From Planctomycetota bacterium (GTDB lineage Bacteria > Planctomycetota > Phycisphaerae > UBA1845 > UTPLA1), in NCBI GenBank assembly GCA_016235815.1, contig JACRIM010000050.1, forward strand, positions 1 through 64,000: 64,000 bases of DNA. The letters run 5' to 3'. Shown here piece after piece: positions 61,694 to 64,000 of the stretch; position 1 is the stretch's first letter, and each line of letters begins with the position of its first letter. Position numbers and translations under genes: made by a program. The notes under the pieces were generated by a model. That model made no database searches. It saw only the letters and a list, made by a program, of their open reading frames with translations, and was not told the DNA's origin.

Positions 61694-62767
61694 CTACGGT
61701 TGCGTGGGCGTGATGGACGGGAACTCGGCACCGTCCGCACCCGGGGCCGAAAGGAAGGATCGCTGGGTGCGGCGTCGCTGCCGAATGCGGGCGTGCCTCT
61801 TATGCGGCGCAACGACGGGAAGAGAGTTGGGATCGAGCGACCAGTAGCTGACGACGCGGCCGCGCGGGACCTCCTTGGCAACAAAGAGGGCAATGTCGGA
61901 TTTAAGCATGAAGGTATCGGCGTTGAAGGCGGGGTCGTGTCCGTCATAGTGTGCCACGCCGAAGCCGGCGTAGAAATGTTTCGGCTGGCTTCGTGCATCG
62001 AATGCGATGGAGGCAAACGTCTGCCGCAGTCGCTCGGCCAGCGCGACGGCCCGCTCGGGTGTGCTGTCAGTCAGCACGATCGCGAATTCCTCACCGCCGA
62101 TTCGACCGGCCCGGCAGGTCGGCGATTGCACGCGCTTGATGAGTCGGGCAAACGTAAGCACCACCTCATCGCCGAACTCGTGCCCGTATTTTTCGTTGAC
62201 CAGCGCAAGATTGTCGATGTCCGCGAGGATGAGAAAGCTGTCCGTCTTGGCGCGCTTCGACGCCATCACCGCATCGGTCAGATAAAGAAAAAACTGGTGA
62301 CGATTCGCCAAACCGGTGAGCTGGTCGAGCACTGCCAGGCGTCGATAGGCATCGCGGAGGGCTTGTTCCTGAAGCACAACGCGGATACGCCCGAGCAATT
62401 CCACGCGACTGACCGGCTTGATCAGCACATCGTGTCCGCCCGCATCGAAACAGTGTTGAATCAGATCATCGCTTCGTGGTGAACTCGAAAGGAAAAGTAC
62501 CGGCGTATCCGCCGACATCATCCGCTCTTTGATTTCCTTGCACAGCGCCAGTCCACTCATGTCGGCAAGGTTCATGTCCAGCACGACCGCGTTGGGCCGG
62601 AATCTCTCGATCATAAGCATGCCGGCCGCGGCATTGTCGGCCCAGGCGGCGCGATACCCGGCATTCTGCAATTGCTGAATGACCGCCTCCGCGCTTGCGT
62701 GATCGTGATCAATCACGAGCACCAAAGAATGATCGTCGCGGCTTGTGTCGTTGAACTCAATTTCCAT
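61694..62767 (-). CDS. REC-GGDEF response regulator (diguanylate cyclase)
   Basis: 357 residues from ATG 62767 with GGGAG six bases upstream. Receiver domain about 15-130: VLVIDHDHASAEAV, phosphoacceptor Asp in AVVLDMNLADMSG, and Lys in VLIKPVSRVEL. GGDEF domain about 150-320: DQLTGLANRHQFFLYL, GRIGGEEFAIVL (GGEEF, the active variant) and the terminal FMLKSDIALFVAKEVPRG. The RxxD inhibitory site is absent (Cys at the Asp place). It probably makes c-di-GMP from GTP on phosphorylation. The C-terminal 40 residues are Arg-rich. No partner kinase is in the window. Confidence 0.92.
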   Translation of the reverse strand: MEIEFNDTSRDDHSLVLVIDHDHASAEAVIQQLQNAGYRAAWADNAAAGMLMIERFRPNAVVLDMNLADMSGLALCKEIKERMMSADTPVLFLSSSPRSDDLIQHCFDAGGHDVLIKPVSRVELLGRIRVVLQEQALRDAYRRLAVLDQLTGLANRHQFFLYLTDAVMASKRAKTDSFLILADIDNLALVNEKYGHEFGDEVVLTFARLIKRVQSPTCRAGRIGGEEFAIVLTDSTPERAVALAERLRQTFASIAFDARSQPKHFYAGFGVAHYDGHDPAFNADTFMLKSDIALFVAKEVPRGRVVSYWSLDPNSLPVVAPHKRHARIRQRRRTQRSFLSAPGADGAEFPSITPTQP

Positions 62768-62911
62768 GGCGCTCCCACGTGGTCGCCGGGCGTTGCCCAG
62801 CACACCAGTAGGTACTATCGGGTAGCGAAAAGTCGAACCCCAGTTACTTCGGCCCCCTGCACTCCGCCTCGAATCCCTTCACCCGCCAAACGCCATGAAC
62901 ATTCTGGGACA

Positions 62912-63985
62912 TTAGCCGATCGCGGATTCCGGCTGATTATCGGGTGTCCCACCGCGAAGTTCGATGACCCGTCGGGCGGGAGGAAAAGCAGCTCGCGAGG
63001 AATAGGTGTGAAGGTCGCTTTCAAATCGCGCCGGCAATTTTTCTCCATCCACGAATTCAACGCCAGAACCAAACAACTCCTCCGCAATGCGATACAGCAA
63101 TTTCGCCGCCGCCTCTCCGGGGTCGCCCGGGGTTCGCATTTGAACATCCGGCAGGCCAAACGCGCACAGGCCGGCCGTATCGCAGACGACGCTTCCATCA
63201 GCCTCCGGAAACGTACGAAAACTGAGACACACCCCCGTTATGTTCGAACCCGGTCGCATCAGCCGCTGCAATTCACCGGGCGCAATCAAACGCCCCGCCT
63301 CGGACCACAACACGGCGCAGATCGGCGCAAACTCGGCCAGCGCGACCTGCGCTCGAAGATGTTGCCGCACCACATCGGACCGCGAAACGTCATCCGTGGC
63401 CTGACTCGCGATCACGATGTGCGCCGCGTGGCCTTTGACATGGGTCGCCGCCTCGGGCCAGTCGAAGGCCTGTGCAAGCGCGTAATCAAGTTGAGCAGGC
63501 GGAACGGGCTGACCCGCCATCCGCAACTCAATCGCAACAGGTCCGATCTCCACGCGAATAGGTTCGCCCTTGGTCACCAGTTTCGCCTCGCGCTGACCGC
63601 TTCGACGCAATGACGCGAGGAAGACTTCGCCCGTCGCCTGCCATCGAGTTCGTAGCAAAGCGATACTGCTGACCGTGCGCAACGGTTTCGGCGGAGCGGC
63701 AGGAGTCGGCGTCGGCGATTCCGCAGGCATCGATTGAATAGGCTCACTCGTGTGCGTATCCCGCGTTACGGCTTTGAACCACGCCGCGACTTCCACCAAC
63801 CCGGCAACGAGGACCGCCGTCCAACCCGTCGACACCTGATGCCCCATCATCCACGCGGCGCCGGTCAGGAACAGCGCGACGAAATGCAATCCCGACTGGA
63901 TGCTTCGTGCCCGAAGCGTGATCAGAAAACCGAACAGCGCCGCGGTGAAGACGCACAGTCCAAGGATGACAAAAAGCCACAGCAC
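62912..63985 (-). CDS. DUF4261-domain membrane protein
   Basis: 357 residues, start GTG 63985 with GGAGA upstream. Two N-terminal membrane helices (LWLFVILGLCVFTAALFGFLITL, GWTAVLVAGLVEVAAWF), a Pro-rich linker (PAESPTPTPAAPPKPL), then the DUF4261-like part: YALAQAFDWPEAATHVKGHAAHIVIASQATDD, AEFAPICAVLWSEAGRLI, and SVVCDTAGLCAFGLPDVQM. The role of DUF4261 is unknown. The window ends just after its start. Confidence 0.75.
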   Translation of the reverse strand: MLWLFVILGLCVFTAALFGFLITLRARSIQSGLHFVALFLTGAAWMMGHQVSTGWTAVLVAGLVEVAAWFKAVTRDTHTSEPIQSMPAESPTPTPAAPPKPLRTVSSIALLRTRWQATGEVFLASLRRSGQREAKLVTKGEPIRVEIGPVAIELRMAGQPVPPAQLDYALAQAFDWPEAATHVKGHAAHIVIASQATDDVSRSDVVRQHLRAQVALAEFAPICAVLWSEAGRLIAPGELQRLMRPGSNITGVCLSFRTFPEADGSVVCDTAGLCAFGLPDVQMRTPGDPGEAAAKLLYRIAEELFGSGVEFVDGEKLPARFESDLHTYSSRAAFPPARRVIELRGGTPDNQPESAIG

Positions 63986-64000
63986 GATTCAAGATTCTCC

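Overview
The window reads as a chromosomal segment of a planctomycete-type bacterium (phylum Planctomycetota, lineage unresolved). Evidence: secreted proteins with dockerin-like EF-hand pairs, a PEP-CTERM sorting tail, prepilin-leader proteins, a PQQ-like propeller protein, a DUF983 protein, an F-type ATP synthase operon with atpZ/atpI at the front, and in-frame insertion of the TGFQPV-type palindromic repeat that I associate with this phylum. Most of the DNA is moderately GC-rich; a stretch near 52.7-53.9 kb is clearly more AT-rich. I saw no rRNA or tRNA gene, CRISPR array or intact insertion sequence.

Layout. 0-6.4 kb: accessory exported proteins (PEP-CTERM protein between two copies of a 62-bp repeat, a tandem pair of CHRD lipoproteins, another lipoprotein, a repeat-rich gene desert, a beta-helix protein, a WxENxGW-repeat protein). 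6.5-14.5 kb: tatC, an exported unknown, rplU, a PQQ-propeller protein, a metzincin-like secreted protease and a multi-membrane TPR protein. 14.6-24.7 kb: the ATP synthase operon atpZ-I-B-E-F-H-A-G-D, interrupted by a GT39-like membrane protein (between atpA and atpG) and by a four-helix-bundle gene framed by inverted repeats (between atpG and atpD); no atpC follows atpD. 24.8-29.7 kb: a DUF4350-like exported protein, a BtpA-family protein, and an ArsR regulator plus a four-module CoA-disulfide-reductase/rhodanese/TusA/DsrE protein (sulfur trafficking). 29.7-41.4 kb: a coiled-coil protein, a second TPR membrane protein, the pssA-psd phospholipid pair, a pseudopilin and zinc-ribbon protein, a CPBP protease, a sigma-70 factor, a large exported protein and a GNAT. 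41.5-50 kb: a 1691-residue secreted dockerin protein and a secreted metalloprotease. 50-58 kb: a GT39-like protein, unknowns, an XRE regulator, an Ig-like lipoprotein, a cytochrome c-prime-like protein, DUF983, an RNA methyltransferase, a pseudopilin and a zeta-toxin-type pair. 58-64 kb: a Rieske oxygenase, a glycosyltransferase, truA, a REC-GGDEF protein and a DUF4261 protein.

The most unusual signal is a set of short-word repeats found between and inside genes: (i) inverted GAATAGCG-word repeats bracketing the four-helix-bundle gene inside the atp operon; (ii) two matching inverted-repeat units whose arms contain the stop codons of the glycosyltransferase and truA genes; (iii) ACTCAGG-word repeats in the 3.4-4.3 kb desert and at the N-terminus of the Rieske gene; (iv) ACCGGT-centred palindromes both intergenic and in frame. 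I infer that these are mobile or copy-number-variable elements, possibly related to the four-helix-bundle gene; this is not proven from one window.

Functions rest on reading motifs in the translated sequence. No database search was run. Starts were moved from the longest open frame where a Shine-Dalgarno (SD) sequence, a signal peptide or family length argued for it.
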